Assembly: GCF_014642855.1 (NCBI RefSeq)
Contig: NZ_BMJB01000002.1
Coordinates: 124,001-188,000, forward strand
DNA: 64,000 nt
Source: Edaphobacter acidisoli
GTDB lineage: Bacteria; Acidobacteriota; Terriglobia; Terriglobales; Acidobacteriaceae
Reading direction: 5' to 3'
The position numbers were made by a program, and so were the translations under genes. Position 1 is the first letter of the stretch, and each line of letters starts with the position of its first letter. The notes below the pieces were generated by a model. That model was given only the letters and a program-made list of their open reading frames with translations. It did no database searches and was not told the DNA's origin. Shown here in pieces: positions 25,681 through 34,668 of the stretch.

Positions 25681-27143
25681 ACTGTGGCTCCTTGCAGTAC
25701 AAATTCTCTGGCGGCTTCGAGCACGCGCGCGACGGACTCGGTTGAGCAACTCTCCGAGTAGACGCGGAGCAGTGGCTCCGTTCCTGATGCGCGCAGCAGC
25801 AGCCAGGTTTCGGCAGCGTTTGGTTTGCCTGCGCAGGCGGGGTTTTCGAGGAAGAACTTGATGCCGTCGAGCGTCTCCATGCGGAGCACCTTCATGCCGG
25901 CGATCTCCTTTGGGCCGGCTTTGGCGCGCGCGATGGCGGCGTGCTTGAGGTCGTCGTTGATGTGCATGTCGATGCGGCCGTACTGGTGCTCGCCGAACTC
26001 CTGCTGCAGGGCGGCGACGAGTTGGCCGAGTGTTTTCTTTTCGTCGGCCATGACGTTGGCAAGGAGCAGCGCGTTCAACATGCCGTCGCGCTCGGGCAGG
26101 TGGCGACTGATGCCGACGCCGCCGGACTCTTCGCCGCCGATGAGGATATCGCCATCCAGCATCAGCTCGACGACGTATTTGAAGCCGATGCCGTGCTCGT
26201 GCAGCTTGCGCCCGTACTTGGACGCGATGCGGTCGATCATCTTGGTGGTGTTGAAGGCGCGCGTCAGGTCGCCCGACCACTGCTTGCGCTCGAGCAGCCA
26301 CTTGCTGAGGATGGCGAGGATCTTGTGTGCGTCGACGACGTTGCCGTGCTCGTCGACTGCGCCGATGCGGTCGGCGTCGCCGTCGGTGATGAGACCGGCA
26401 TCGCATTTTTCGGCAACGACTGCGGCTTGTGTGGCTTTGATGTGCGGCAGGATTGGTTCGGGATTGATGCCTGGAAACGCGGGGTTGAGCTCGCTGCGGA
26501 TTTCGACGAATGGAATGCCAGCGCGGGTGAAGATGCCCGCGATGACGCCGCGTCCGGCGCCGTACATGTCGTCGATCAGGAATTTGTAGCCGGAGGCGCG
26601 GATGGCTTTGAGATCGACGAAGCGTTCGATGGCGGCGATGTAGTCCGTCGTGAAGTCAACCTCTTCAATCGCGGCTGGCTTCGCGCTTTTGGCGAGGGGC
26701 TTTTCGAGGTAGCTCTCGATTGCCGTCATGATGGAAGGCTTGCCGGAGCCTCCGTAGCTGGCTTTGTACTTCACTCCGTTCCATTCGGCTGGGTTGTGGC
26801 TGGAGGTAATCATGACGCCGCCCGCGGCCTTGCGCTCGCGGACTGCGTAGGAGAGCGCCGGGGTGGGCGTGATTTCGCATGCGAAGGCGACGGGGATTCC
26901 GGCGCTGGCGAGGACCTCAGCGACGACGTGTGCGAAGGAGCGTGAGCCGAAGCGGGTGTCGTACGCGATGCAGACGCCGCGGGTGGGGTCTTCGTGGTGC
27001 AGGACGTAGTTTGCGATTGCGGCGGCGGCTACGCGAACGTTGGCGTAGGTGAAGTCGTCGGCGATGATGCCGCGCCAGCCGTCGGTCCCGAACTTAACGA
27101 CAGTTTTTGTCTCTGCCATATCAGCGTCTTTTATCTCAACCAT
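25677..27143 (-). CDS. phosphoglucomutase/phosphomannomutase
   Basis: Alpha-D-phosphohexomutase that interconverts sugar 1- and 6-phosphates. KFGTDGWRGI is the N-terminal signature. GVMITSSHNPAEWNG carries the phosphoserine (about residue 112), ITDGDADRIGAVDE the metal loop (about 243), IGGEESGGVG the sugar-binding loop, and RASGTEPLLRVY the phosphate-binding domain 4. The 488-residue length is usual. It lies between manC and a HAD phosphatase with tight spacing, so it likely supplies mannose-1-phosphate for GDP-mannose. MAETK at 27119 is an alternative start. Confidence 0.93.
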   Translation of the reverse strand: MVEIKDADMAETKTVVKFGTDGWRGIIADDFTYANVRVAAAAIANYVLHHEDPTRGVCIAYDTRFGSRSFAHVVAEVLASAGIPVAFACEITPTPALSYAVRERKAAGGVMITSSHNPAEWNGVKYKASYGGSGKPSIMTAIESYLEKPLAKSAKPAAIEEVDFTTDYIAAIERFVDLKAIRASGYKFLIDDMYGAGRGVIAGIFTRAGIPFVEIRSELNPAFPGINPEPILPHIKATQAAVVAEKCDAGLITDGDADRIGAVDEHGNVVDAHKILAILSKWLLERKQWSGDLTRAFNTTKMIDRIASKYGRKLHEHGIGFKYVVELMLDGDILIGGEESGGVGISRHLPERDGMLNALLLANVMADEKKTLGQLVAALQQEFGEHQYGRIDMHINDDLKHAAIARAKAGPKEIAGMKVLRMETLDGIKFFLENPACAGKPNAAETWLLLRASGTEPLLRVYSESCSTESVARVLEAAREFVLQGATV

Positions 27144-27158
27144 TTCGGCTTCAGTTTT

Positions 27159-28307
27159 TTAAATCAGGTCTTCCCGTCCGGCGGCCTTTAGTTCGGCGAC
27201 CACCTTGCCGACGTCTTGCGACCGCTCGCGTGTGGTTATCAGCAGCGCGTCTTTTGTCTGCACGACTACGAGATTGTTGACGCCGACCAGCGCGACTGAC
27301 TGGCCAGGTGCGTAGACGTAGTTTCCGCAGGAGTCGATGACGACGCGAGCTGAGTCTACGCCGTCGAAGATGTTGGCTACGGAGGGGTCTTCGCAGCCGC
27401 AATCGGCTTCGTACTCGTGCAGCGCGTCCCAGCAGCCGAGGTCGTTCCAGCCGAAGTCGCCGGGCAGGCAGTAGATCTCGGCGGCGAGTTCGCCCTTGGC
27501 GGAGCGCGGCTCCAGGACTGCGTAGTCGATGCTGATAGACGCGCACTTCGGATACTCTTCTGCGAAGACTTGCGTGAACGCTGGCGTGCCGTAGGCGGCT
27601 GCGGTCTTCTCCAGATGAGGGACCATCGCGGGGCAGTACTCGCGGATGGCTCCGGCGAGTGTGCGCGCGCTCCACAGGAAGATTCCGCCGTTCCAGGCAT
27701 AGTTGCCGGAGGCGACGAACTCTTCGGCGCGCCTGCGGTCGGGCTTTTCGGTGAAGCGCTTCACTCTGCGCGGGGTGATGCTGCCGGAGGTTGTGGCTTC
27801 GCCGTCGAGTTCGATGTAGCCATAGCCGGTCTCTGGGCGGGTTGGCGGAACACCGAGCACGACTACTTTGTCGCCGCTGGCTGCGAGCTTGATTCCTGTG
27901 CGGACTACTTCGGTGAAGCGCGCTGTGTCTTTTACGACGTGATCTGAGGGGAAGATGCCGATGACGGTATCAGGTGCAGTCTTCTCCATCAGGAAAGCTG
28001 CGAGAGCGCAGGCTGGGGCGGTGTTGCGCGCGGTGGGCTCGCTGAGGATGCGGCTGCGGGGGACTTGTGGGAGTTGCTCAGCGATGAGGTCGTCGAGCAG
28101 GTCGTTGGTGATGACCCAGACGCTTTCGGCCCTGCTGAGCGGGAGCAGGCGGTCGAGCGTCTGCTGAATCATGGTGCGGCTGCCGTCGAGCGCGAGCACC
28201 TGTTTTGCGCGCGCCTTGCGGCTTCTGGGCCAGAACCGCGTACCACTGCCGCCTGCAAGAATCACTGGAGCAAACTGCGGCTCCGGCTTACCGCCTTCAA
28301 TCGCCAT
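27159..28307 (-). CDS. manC: mannose-1-phosphate guanylyltransferase
   Basis: Makes GDP-mannose from mannose-1-phosphate and GTP for surface polysaccharides. The 382-residue protein has the nucleotidyl motif VILAGGSGTRFWPRSR, KQVLAL, SEPTARNTAPACALAA, FPSDHVV, ETGYGYIE, FTEKPD and WNGGIFLW, all of the ManC/RfbM family. It lacks the C-terminal isomerase domain of bifunctional enzymes. GGAG lies four bases before the ATG. With the mutase and HAD phosphatase downstream it forms a sugar-nucleotide operon. Confidence 0.93.
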   Translation of the reverse strand: MAIEGGKPEPQFAPVILAGGSGTRFWPRSRKARAKQVLALDGSRTMIQQTLDRLLPLSRAESVWVITNDLLDDLIAEQLPQVPRSRILSEPTARNTAPACALAAFLMEKTAPDTVIGIFPSDHVVKDTARFTEVVRTGIKLAASGDKVVVLGVPPTRPETGYGYIELDGEATTSGSITPRRVKRFTEKPDRRRAEEFVASGNYAWNGGIFLWSARTLAGAIREYCPAMVPHLEKTAAAYGTPAFTQVFAEEYPKCASISIDYAVLEPRSAKGELAAEIYCLPGDFGWNDLGCWDALHEYEADCGCEDPSVANIFDGVDSARVVIDSCGNYVYAPGQSVALVGVNNLVVVQTKDALLITTRERSQDVGKVVAELKAAGREDLI

Positions 28308-28322
28308 ACGACTCCATCCAAA

Positions 28323-28347
28323 GGAAAAGACCGCGCCGGTCTTTTCC
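28323..28347 (-). terminator. hairpin terminator between aminotransferase and manC
   Basis: A perfect 11-bp inverted repeat, GGAAAAGACCG / CGGTCTTTTCC, with a three-base loop. The T-rich 3' arm could end transcription of the aminotransferase gene ahead of the manC operon. It is symmetrical, so it could act on either strand. Confidence 0.55.
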
Positions 28348-28377
28348 GGTCTGCGGCCTCTGCCTCGAATTCAACGT

Positions 28378-29577
28378 TTAGCCAAGTTTGGCAAAGTACT
28401 CCCGCATCCGCCTGACGCCTTCGTCGACGACGTCGCCCGATACTGCGTAGGAGAGGCGGATGTGCTCGGTGGTGCCGAAGGCTTCACCCGGCACGACGAC
28501 GACGTGGGCTTCGTCCAGCAGCTTTGCCGCGAGATCGGATGCGGACTTGATGCCGCCCTTGCCGATGAAGTTCTTCACGTTTGGGTAGACATAGAACGCG
28601 CCCTGCGGAACTGTGCAGGTGAGTCCGGGAATCGTCTGAAATCCGGCGAGAATTTGATCGCGCAGCTTGATGTAGTCGGCACGGAACTCGGCGACGCACT
28701 CCTGCGAACCGCTCACCGCTGCAATTGAAGCCCGCTGCACCATGCTGGCGGTGTTAGAGGTGCTCTGCGACTGGAGCTTGCTCATCGCGGCGATGATGGG
28801 CTTTGGCCCGAGCGCGTAACCTGCGCGCCAGCCGGTCATGGCGTAGGTCTTCGAGAGCGAACCGAGCACGACGACATGCTCCTTGCAGTCGGTGAACGAG
28901 CCGCCGCTGACGATGTTGCCGGTGAAGTTCAGGTAGACGTAGCACTCGTCGAGCAACACGAAGATGTTGTTTTTGTGCGCGAGGCGGACGATGGCTTCGA
29001 GGTCCTCGGGCGAGACGACTGCGCCGGAGGGGTTCGAAGGTGAGTTCAGGACGATGGCCTTGGTGCGCGGGGTGATTGCTGCCTCGATCATCTTGGCGGT
29101 GACGCGGAAATTTTCGCGCTCGTCACTTTCGACGTAGACTACCTTACCGCCCGCGTACTGGATGATGTCCTTGAAGCTGACCCAGTAGGGGACGGGGAGG
29201 ATGACCTCATCGCCGTGGTCGACGAGCACCTGGATGACGTTGAACAACGCGAGCTTACCGCCAGTGGTGAAGACGCACTCGTCGGGTGCATAGTTGGAGC
29301 CGAAGTCGCAGGCGTGGCGGTCAACGATGGCTTTGCGCACCTCAGGGATGCCGGCGACGTTGGTGTAGCGGGTGAAGTTCTTCTCGATGGCCTCGATCGC
29401 GGCGTCCTTGATGTGGCGCGGCGTGGCGAAGTGCGGCTCGCCCGCGCCGAAGTCGGCGAGGTCAACGCCCTCGGACTTCAGCTTCAGGGCCGCAGCCGTG
29501 ATGGCCATGGTTGCCGAGACTTCGATGCGGCCGATACGGTCCGCGAATACTTTGGTTGCTACTGCCGTTGCGCTCAT
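28378..29577 (-). CDS. PLP-dependent aminotransferase class I (aspartate aminotransferase-like)
   Basis: Fold-type I aminotransferase of the AspC/prephenate-aminotransferase group. The 399 residues contain LADFGAGEPHFATPRHI, NFTRYTNVAGIPEVRKAI, VFTTGGKLALFNV, NSPSNPSGAV, LLDECYVYLNF, then the PLP-lysine segment SLSKTYAMTGWRAGY (about residue 240) and the C-terminal EHIRLSYAVS with its substrate-binding Arg. It is monocistronic, with a hairpin separating it from manC. Whether aspartate, aromatic amino acids or prephenate is the main substrate cannot be decided from sequence alone. Confidence 0.92.
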   Translation of the reverse strand: MSATAVATKVFADRIGRIEVSATMAITAAALKLKSEGVDLADFGAGEPHFATPRHIKDAAIEAIEKNFTRYTNVAGIPEVRKAIVDRHACDFGSNYAPDECVFTTGGKLALFNVIQVLVDHGDEVILPVPYWVSFKDIIQYAGGKVVYVESDERENFRVTAKMIEAAITPRTKAIVLNSPSNPSGAVVSPEDLEAIVRLAHKNNIFVLLDECYVYLNFTGNIVSGGSFTDCKEHVVVLGSLSKTYAMTGWRAGYALGPKPIIAAMSKLQSQSTSNTASMVQRASIAAVSGSQECVAEFRADYIKLRDQILAGFQTIPGLTCTVPQGAFYVYPNVKNFIGKGGIKSASDLAAKLLDEAHVVVVPGEAFGTTEHIRLSYAVSGDVVDEGVRRMREYFAKLG

Positions 29578-29670
29578 ACCTCTAGTTTGGCAGATTTATG
29601 CGGCAAGATAAAGTCGCCAGATAATGCTCAGGTCCGCCAGATTCCGATAGCGGCTTACTCCGAGTCCGGC

Positions 29671-29841
29671 TTAATGGGAGTCGAGATCGTTCGTCTCATT
29701 CCCGCAGCATGTATCACCCATCCGCGTCCAAGCCTCCGCTGCGTCCAGCGCCGGCCCACACCCACCGGACGTAGACCAATACTTCCCCTCCATTCCAATC
29801 CTGGCCTTCTCCTTCAACGTATCCTGAATCTCTTCCCCCAT
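29671..29841 (-). CDS. small cysteine-containing protein downstream of a DHA2 exporter
   Basis: A 56-codon frame starting with ATG at 29841, preceded by AGGAG eight bases upstream. The product begins MGEEIQDTLKEKARIG and continues to a C-terminal half with GGCGPALDAAEAW and GDTCCGNET (three Cys, two Trp in all). No membrane segment or signal peptide is seen. It lies 65 bases after the stop of the exporter gene on the same strand, so cotranscription is plausible. I do not recognise the family. The good ribosome binding site and non-random composition support a real gene; this 330-base gap otherwise holds nothing. Confidence 0.5.
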   Translation of the reverse strand: MGEEIQDTLKEKARIGMEGKYWSTSGGCGPALDAAEAWTRMGDTCCGNETNDLDSH

Positions 29842-29906
29842 AACTCAATCTCCTCTCTCGCATATCATTTTGCACCAGAACGATGCTCTTTCCTGCATCC
29901 TCATAA

Positions 29907-31490
29907 CTAGTGTGCTCCTGCCGGACCTCTGCCTGGCTTTACCTTCTTGAAGAGCCAGACGATGATGATGCACCCGAAGCTGAGCAGAGAGAGCCAGCGG
30001 AAGACGTCCACGAAGGCCCAGCTTAGGGCCTGGCGCTGAAGCTGCTCGTAGAGCAGTGCTGCGGCGGGATGACCGTCATTGGCTTTGCCAAAGTAGCTGC
30101 TAAGCGCATGGGTCGCCCCGGTAAGCGAGTTCTGGAAGTTCTGGCCTGTGCGGGGAACCGAGCCGGCGATCAGTGTCTGGTGAACATCGGCGCGGCGAAC
30201 CAGCAGGGTCGAAGCAAGCGAGATGCCGATGGAGCCGCCGACGTTGCGCATCAGGTTGAACAAGCCGCTAGCATTGCCGATCTGCTCGTTGCGCAGCGTG
30301 CCGTAAGCGGCTGTGTTGATGGGCACGAAGACGAAACTCAACCCGAAGCCGGTGATCAGGATCGGCAACAGCAGCGTCGTGGGGGAGATGTCGAGCGTCA
30401 GTCCGCCGAAGTAAAGCGTGGTCAGACCGAAAGTGAAGAACCCGAACGTCAACAGGTAGCGCGGGTCGGACTTATTGGAGAGATAGCCGATAATTGGCAT
30501 CCCGCAGATTGCTCCGATGCCACGAGGAGCAACGACAAGGCCCGCGGTAAAGGCGGTGTATCCGAGCAACTCCTGATAGAAAAGCGGAAGTACGACGACA
30601 GTCGAATAAATGGCGATGCCGAACAGAAAGATGAGCGATGCCCCGATGGCGAAGTTGCGGTCCTTGAGGACCTTGAGATCGACCAGCGTGTTCTTATGCG
30701 CCCAGGAATGCCAGGCAAAGTAGACGAAGGAGACGACGATGGCGAGAACGGCCCAGCGGACCCACGTCGCTGCGAACCAGTCAACTTCCTGTCCCTTGTC
30801 GAGTACGACCTGTAGGCAGCCAGTCCAGATGACGAGTGCCGCGAGGCCATAGCGGTCGAATTTCGGAGCCTTGGCCTTGCTGATATAAGGCGGATCGTGG
30901 ATGAAGCGGCCGATCATGTAGAGCGCCAGGATGCCGACCGGAATGTTGATATAGAAGGCGTAGCGCCAGGAGTAGGTGTCGGTGAGCCAGCCGCCCAGCG
31001 TGGGACCAAGCACAGGAGCGACCACTACTCCGAAGGCGAAGACGGCCATGGCGGCTCCGCGTTTAGCTGGAGGGAAGGATTCAAGCAGGATGGCCTGGGA
31101 GAGCGGCTGGAGCGCGCCTCCGCCTGCTCCCTGAATGATGCGTGCGATGAGAATGAAGGCAAGCGATGGGGCGGCTCCGCAGGCGAAGCTGGCGGCAGTG
31201 AAGATGACCACGCAGGACATCAGGAAACGCTTGCGCCCGAATTTAAGCGAGCACCAGTTGCTGGCGGGCAGGACGATGGCGTTGGCTACCAGGTAGCTGG
31301 TGAGGACCCAGGTAGCTTCGTCGGTCGTGGCCGAGAGCGACCCGGCGATGTAAGGCAGCGCCACCGAGGCGATGGCGGTGTCGAGCACCTCCATGAACGT
31401 GGCCAGCATGACCGACGCCGCAATCAGCCAGGGATTAACTCCCTGGCGAACTTCGGCGGATGGGTCGAGCACGGCTGAGGCGGTCGCCAT
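29907..31490 (-). CDS. DHA2-family drug exporter (EmrB/QacA-like)
   Basis: A 527-residue major-facilitator protein with about 14 membrane helices, the layout of DHA2 drug:proton antiporters. The N-terminal motif MEVLDTAIASVALPYIAGSL, the WVLTSYLVANAIVLP helix, the loop FGRKRFL, the motif C-like GFGVVVAPVLGPTLGGWL region and WRYAFYINIPVG are characteristic. The start at 31490 is chosen over a GTG at 31604, which lies in a terminator-like hairpin. No HlyD-type adaptor gene is adjacent, so it may work alone or with an unlinked partner. Confidence 0.92.
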   Translation of the reverse strand: MATASAVLDPSAEVRQGVNPWLIAASVMLATFMEVLDTAIASVALPYIAGSLSATTDEATWVLTSYLVANAIVLPASNWCSLKFGRKRFLMSCVVIFTAASFACGAAPSLAFILIARIIQGAGGGALQPLSQAILLESFPPAKRGAAMAVFAFGVVVAPVLGPTLGGWLTDTYSWRYAFYINIPVGILALYMIGRFIHDPPYISKAKAPKFDRYGLAALVIWTGCLQVVLDKGQEVDWFAATWVRWAVLAIVVSFVYFAWHSWAHKNTLVDLKVLKDRNFAIGASLIFLFGIAIYSTVVVLPLFYQELLGYTAFTAGLVVAPRGIGAICGMPIIGYLSNKSDPRYLLTFGFFTFGLTTLYFGGLTLDISPTTLLLPILITGFGLSFVFVPINTAAYGTLRNEQIGNASGLFNLMRNVGGSIGISLASTLLVRRADVHQTLIAGSVPRTGQNFQNSLTGATHALSSYFGKANDGHPAAALLYEQLQRQALSWAFVDVFRWLSLLSFGCIIIVWLFKKVKPGRGPAGAH

Positions 31491-31590
31491 GTGGTTTTTG
31501 ACGCGTTCCTTTGTATGGAATTCCTTTTCATAACAATAGAGCGTATCTGGGTGGGAATGGATGCTTTTCTCTCGCCTTGGACGAGGCACA

Positions 31591-31633
31591 CAAGAACGCG
31601 GCACGCTCTGTGTTCGAGCGTGCCGCGTTCTTG
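31591..31633. terminator. perfect 18-bp hairpin between the lipoprotein and exporter genes
   Basis: CAAGAACGCGGCACGCTC at 31591-31608 and its exact complement at 31616-31633 enclose a seven-base loop. It lies 32 bases after the lipoprotein stop on the minus strand. There is no T-tract, so it may act as a strong pause or an RNA-stabilising element rather than a classic terminator. Confidence 0.55.
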
Positions 31634-31664
31634 CTACCTACAAGGAGGGAGAGTTCTGTGCTGC

Positions 31665-31964
31665 TCAGGAGCCATAAAGGTGCGGAGTCGACGCCGGTTG
31701 AGTGGGTTGCAAATTGTCTTCTTCCAACCGCCGGGCTGAGGGTGCGTTTTTGAGTGGTGGGATTCTGACCGAGTCGAGGTTGGGCGGAAGCTGACTGCCG
31801 TCGAAGTTGAGGGCGGTGTCTGCGTTCGCGTAGGAGGTGTTGACGATAGTGTGAGGTGGGGTTTCTGAGCATCCGGCGAGCAGGCCGGCGAGAAGACCGG
31901 CAAGTCCGAGGGAGGCCAGTTTGATGAGCCTTCGAGCTGTTCGGGATGTGTATTTGGACGACAT
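31665..31964 (-). CDS. small putative lipoprotein
   Basis: A 99-residue protein with a basic N-terminus (MSSKYTSRTARRLIKLA) and a hydrophobic core ending in the lipobox LLAGC, so Cys32 is the predicted lipidated residue. The mature part is short, polar and proline-rich (SETPPHTIVNTSYANADTA and RIPPLKN). GGAG sits nine bases before the ATG. No family is recognised. It diverges from dnaK and is followed by a strong hairpin. Confidence 0.65.
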   Translation of the reverse strand: MSSKYTSRTARRLIKLASLGLAGLLAGLLAGCSETPPHTIVNTSYANADTALNFDGSQLPPNLDSVRIPPLKNAPSARRLEEDNLQPTQPASTPHLYGS

Positions 31965-32159
31965 GGGGAGGAACTCCAGGTACTGCTTGCAACCCGGTTT
32001 GAAGGTAGCGCGGGGTATCTAGAGAGACAATGACCCGTTCGTGGAATGCGCTGGAGACCGGAAGGCATTCATTTTGCTTGGCTTGGCCTGCTGCATACTT
32101 TGGCAATACCTTATGTTTGTGTATGATGAAACCTAATGGCAGCGATGTGCATCACAATA

Positions 32160-32180
32160 TTTGACAATAAGTGACTCAAG
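32160..32180 (+). promoter_or_regulatory. HAIR-like HspR operator at the dnaK promoter
   Basis: The HspR operator consensus is CTTGAGT-N7-ACTCAAG. Here TTTGACA-N7-ACTCAAG matches 11 of 14 bases with the exact spacing, and the right half is perfect. The left half coincides with a TTGACA that can serve as -35 (32161-32166). Binding there would block dnaK transcription. An hspR gene lies about 5.8 kb downstream. Confidence 0.6.
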
Positions 32181-32245
32181 ATGAGATTCTTTTAGAGTCA
32201 AGCGACTTTGACAGGGGGACTCTGTGCCCCGAAGTGAGGATACAG

Positions 32246-34165
32246 ATGGCGAAGATTATCGGAATTGACCTGGGAACCACCAACTCGTGCGTGGCCGTGA
32301 TGGAAGGCGGCGAGCCGAAGGTGATCCCGAATGAAGAGGGAGGGCGTACGACGCCTTCTATCGTCGCGTTCACCAAGAGCGGTGAGCGATTGGTTGGTCA
32401 GGTGGCCAAGCGGCAGGCGATTACGAACCCGGAGAACACGATCTACTCGATCAAGCGGTTCATGGGGCGCCGCTACAACGAAGTGTCGGACGAGATGAAG
32501 ATGGTGCCCTACAAGGTGGTCCAGCAGGGCGACCATATTGCCGTGCTGGCGCAGGGTAAGGAGTACACGCCGCCCGAGATCTCGGCGATGATCCTGCAGA
32601 AGCTGAAGAAGGCGGCCGAGGACTATCTGGGCACGTCGGTGACGGAGGCCGTCATTACGGTCCCGGCGTACTTCAATGACGCGCAGCGCCAGGCGACGAA
32701 GGATGCGGGCAAGATTGCTGGTCTCGACGTGAAGCGCATCGTAAATGAGCCGACGGCGGCTGCTTTGGCTTACGGATTGGACAAGAAGAAAGACGAGACG
32801 ATTGCCGTGTATGACTTCGGCGGCGGTACGTTTGATATTTCGATCTTAGAGGTTGGCGAAGGCGTCATTGAGGTGAAGTCCACCAATGGCGACACGCACC
32901 TGGGTGGCGACAATCTTGACCAGCGCATCGTGGACTGGCTGATCGGCGAGTTCAAGGCTGAAAGCGGACTTGACCTGCACTCGAAGGGCAACGAGATGGC
33001 GTTGCAGCGCCTGAAGGATGCTGCAGAGCGCGCCAAGATCGAGCTCTCGACGGCGCAGGAGACGGAGATCAATCTGCCGTTTATCACTGCCGACGCGAGC
33101 GGGCCGAAGCACTTGGTCCGCAAGCTGACGCGCGCTAAGCTGGAGAGCCTGGTGGACGATCTGCTGCAGAAGTCGATTGGGCCCTGCAAGCAGGCGATGA
33201 AGGATGCAGGCGTAGATGCGAGCAAGATCGACGAGGTCGTGCTCGTTGGCGGCCAGACCCGTATGCCGAAGATTCAGCAACTGGTGAAGGACCTCTTCGG
33301 CAAGGAGCCGCACAAGGGTGTGAACCCGGATGAGGTCGTGGCGATTGGCGCTGCGGTCCAGGCTGGTGTTCTTGCCGGCGATGTGAAGGACCTGCTGCTG
33401 CTCGATGTGACTCCACTGACGCTGGCCATTGAGACGATGGGCGGCGTGGCGACACCGATGATTCAGCGCAACACGACAATTCCGACGAAAAAGACGGAGA
33501 CGTTTTCGACGGCGGCGGACTCGCAGACTGAGGTTGAGGTGCACGTGCTACAGGGAGAACGTCCGATGGCGGCGCAGAACCGGACACTGGGCAAGTTCAA
33601 GCTCGCGGGGATTCCGCCTGCACCGCGTGGCGTGCCGCAGATTGAAGTGACGTTCGACATCGACGCGAATGGCATTCTGAATGTGACGGCGAAGGACAAT
33701 GCGACCGGCAAGGACCAGAAGATAACTATTACAAGCTCTTCGGGTCTAAGCAAGGAAGAGGTTGAGAGGATGGCGAAGGAGGCCGAATCTCACGCCGCTG
33801 AGGACAAGGAGAAGCGCGAGGAGGTGGAGGCGCGCAACGGGCTCGACTCGATGGTCTATAACGTCGAGAAGATGTTGAAGGATGCCGGCGATAAGGTTGC
33901 CTCCGGCGACAAGAGCGAGGTCGAGTCTGCGTTGGAGGATGCGAAAAAGACCTTGGGCGGAACTCCGAGTGCGACGGAACTGAACTCGGCAAAAGAGCGT
34001 CTTACTACGGTAAGCCACAAGCTGGCCGAGGCCATGTACAAGGCGTCTGCGACACCAACTGATGGCGCAAGTGCTGCGGCTGGAACGGCGGACGGACAGG
34101 CGGAAGAGAAGAAGGACGAGGGCGTCATCGACGCTGAATATGTGGATGTGGATGAGAAGAAGTAA
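32246..34165 (+). CDS. dnaK: molecular chaperone DnaK (Hsp70)
   Basis: Hsp70 chaperone with ATPase and substrate-binding domains, 639 residues, normal length. [70 protein letters not shown] and [13 protein letters not shown] form the nucleotide-binding domain. [14 protein letters not shown] begins the peptide-binding domain, and the C-terminus ends in the acidic [14 protein letters not shown] tail. ATG 32246 (TGAGGA upstream) gives the family N-terminus; an upstream in-frame start at 32171 is rejected. grpE is not adjacent. A HAIR-like operator precedes it. Confidence 0.98.
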   Translation: MAKIIGIDLGTTNSCVAVMEGGEPKVIPNEEGGRTTPSIVAFTKSGERLVGQVAKRQAITNPENTIYSIKRFMGRRYNEVSDEMKMVPYKVVQQGDHIAVLAQGKEYTPPEISAMILQKLKKAAEDYLGTSVTEAVITVPAYFNDAQRQATKDAGKIAGLDVKRIVNEPTAAALAYGLDKKKDETIAVYDFGGGTFDISILEVGEGVIEVKSTNGDTHLGGDNLDQRIVDWLIGEFKAESGLDLHSKGNEMALQRLKDAAERAKIELSTAQETEINLPFITADASGPKHLVRKLTRAKLESLVDDLLQKSIGPCKQAMKDAGVDASKIDEVVLVGGQTRMPKIQQLVKDLFGKEPHKGVNPDEVVAIGAAVQAGVLAGDVKDLLLLDVTPLTLAIETMGGVATPMIQRNTTIPTKKTETFSTAADSQTEVEVHVLQGERPMAAQNRTLGKFKLAGIPPAPRGVPQIEVTFDIDANGILNVTAKDNATGKDQKITITSSSGLSKEEVERMAKEAESHAAEDKEKREEVEARNGLDSMVYNVEKMLKDAGDKVASGDKSEVESALEDAKKTLGGTPSATELNSAKERLTTVSHKLAEAMYKASATPTDGASAAAGTADGQAEEKKDEGVIDAEYVDVDEKK

Positions 34166-34198
34166 CGAAATCCACTGAAGTGGTATGGACGTATCAAC

Positions 34199-34235
34199 AG
34201 GAGGGGCGTTCTTTTAGAGGTGCGCCCCTCTTGCT
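34199..34235 (+). terminator. terminator-like hairpin after dnaK
   Basis: GAGGGGCG (34201-34208) pairs with CGCCCCTC (34223-34230) around a 14-base loop, 35 bases after the dnaK stop, with only a short TTG following. It probably ends or attenuates dnaK transcription. Confidence 0.5.
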
Positions 34236-34396
34236 GACTCAAGGGCCGGATGGTGCGGTGGGCAAGGCTTGCCGGGTAGGAAACACCAGGAAAGGTGTTG
34301 GCAGTGAAGAACAACTTTAGCAATGACGATCGGTACGCAGATGTGATTTGGCTCGAAAACCTGGAACTCAATCAGATGATGAATGGAGGAAAGGTC

Positions 34397-34567
34397 ATGG
34401 CTGACACGATGTGGAGATGCGATCAGGTCCGTGCGGGACAACTTTATAACCGCATGATGTTCGACACGAAGGCCGAAGCAGAACAGTTTGTCCAACGAAT
34501 GCAACAGATTGAGCCGGACCAGATGTTTTCGATTGAACCGGTAGAGGCTCGGCAGGTCTGGAACTAG
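34397..34567 (+). CDS. small conserved-looking protein between dnaK and the Fpg/Nei gene
   Basis: A 56-residue soluble protein, MADTMWRCDQVRAGQLYNRM followed by FDTKAEAEQFVQRMQQIEPD and a MFSIEPVEARQVWN ending. Its alternating charged and aromatic pattern looks like a small folded beta-alpha unit. GGAGGA at 34385-34390 is well placed for ATG 34397; a start at 34295 would only add residues without a ribosome binding site. I recall similar small proteins in Acidobacteriota but cannot name a family or function. Confidence 0.6.
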   Translation: MADTMWRCDQVRAGQLYNRMMFDTKAEAEQFVQRMQQIEPDQMFSIEPVEARQVWN

Positions 34568-34668
34568 ACTACTGGAAGTAGAATTCGGTTTCTGAATGGC
34601 GACGGTAGTTCTGGGTGTGAACCAGTGCCGTCGCCATTGTTGTATGGTTTGCGTGAGGTGAGCTGAGG

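Noticed and set aside
25681-26406. N-terminal extension of the HAD phosphatase to 463 residues
   Set aside because: The extra part is Arg/Pro-rich shadow of the phosphohexomutase gene; the true start is TTG 25680 with a ribosome binding site.
25941-26945. Long plus-strand frame opposite the phosphohexomutase
   Set aside because: Antisense shadow of a well-supported gene in GC-rich sequence.
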